Of a stretch of DNA of 35,399 nucleotides, positions 35,121-35,399 are shown piece by piece. The position numbers and the translations under genes were made by a program. The number at the start of each line of letters is the position of its first letter. Position 1 is the stretch's first letter. The DNA comes from Tritrichomonas foetus (Eukaryota > Parabasalia > Tritrichomonadida > Tritrichomonadidae), in contig MLAK01001068.1 of the NCBI GenBank assembly GCA_001839685.1, positions 1 to 35,399 of the forward strand, written 5' to 3'. The notes below the pieces were generated by a model. It was not told where the DNA came from. It did not search any database and saw only the letters and a list, made by a program, of their open reading frames with translations.

Positions 35121-35399
35121 ATAAAATAACGATGGTAGAATATCTTACATCATTATACTATAGTAATTGCATGATCATGTATTGATTGTTCAAAATTGCA
35201 GATCTTATTTCACCTGGGAATCTAAAAAGGATAAAATCTCATATTTCACATTGAGTGTAACCGTAAAATCTTTAGAATTGAAAAGAAATGAGAAATGATC
35301 AGAATCTCAACGTTGTCGAAATAGAAGAATATCCACGAAGAACATCAAATGAATACCCATGTCCTCCTATATGAAAGGTTTACAAAATGGTCCCCCAAA

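Larger units (their letters stand above)
34520..35399. other. End-of-window spacer
   Basis: After the V-ATPase H promoter the stretch is AT-rich. An 80-codon plus frame at 34712-34954 opens with TTG and is K/I/F/Y-rich, so I do not call it. A 38-T run lies at 35082-35119, and a 28-codon ATG frame at 35288-35374 (MRNDQNLNVVEIEEYPRRTS) looks coding-like but is not identifiable. Confidence 0.45.

Overview
The window is AT-rich nuclear DNA from a flagellated protist. I infer a parabasalid (trichomonad), most likely a Tritrichomonas-like species. The grounds are long genes with no introns that I could see, very short upstream leaders, CCTTT and TCA-Py-A/T elements just before start codons, and a giant multi-membrane-segment protein with PAS and class III cyclase domains of the kind expanded in trichomonads. 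Delta-tubulin and SPEF1 show that the cell builds triplet basal bodies and flagella. The species assignment is inference; the flagellated eukaryote is well supported. I place 17 protein-coding genes with good support. Several begin at an internal ATG because the longest open frame starts with a non-ATG codon.

Left part (1-11,475): a 1566-residue membrane cyclase (+); ribosomal protein eL6 (-), divergent from a 1548-residue protein (+) that I identify as the inner-kinetochore protein CENP-C/Mif2; then a 13-copy 20-bp minisatellite. Middle (11,475-21,736): a coiled-coil protein (-), a Rab5-like GTPase (+), a tail-anchored longin protein without a SNARE motif (+), a ubiquitin-like membrane protein (+), SPEF1 (-), a helical repeat protein (+) and delta-tubulin (+). 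Right part (21,737-35,399): NAC-beta/BTF3 (-), a secreted GH29 alpha-L-fucosidase (-), ribosomal protein eS26 (+), a CDK (-), a ZIP metal transporter (+), a TMEM131-like membrane protein (+) and V-ATPase subunit H (-).

The genes are unlinked housekeeping and cell-biology genes on both strands, not operons. Functional groups are translation (eL6, eS26, NAC-beta), chromosome segregation and cell cycle (CENP-C, CDK), the flagellar apparatus (delta-tubulin, SPEF1), endomembranes (Rab, longin, V-ATPase H, TMEM131-like, ubiquitin-like membrane protein), metal uptake (ZIP) and glycan digestion (fucosidase). The three translation genes share a GGTT...GGCCTTT block 12-15 bases before the ATG.

The most notable observations are: a CENP-C that keeps a Mif2-like N-terminal motif, the CENP-C motif and the cupin; a cyclase whose catalytic domain lacks both metal-binding aspartates but keeps the substrate and transition-state residues, so it resembles the C2 half of animal adenylyl cyclases; the SNARE-less longin; and coding-like relics in the spacers. 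I found no CRISPR array, no convincing tRNA or rRNA gene and no complete mobile element.
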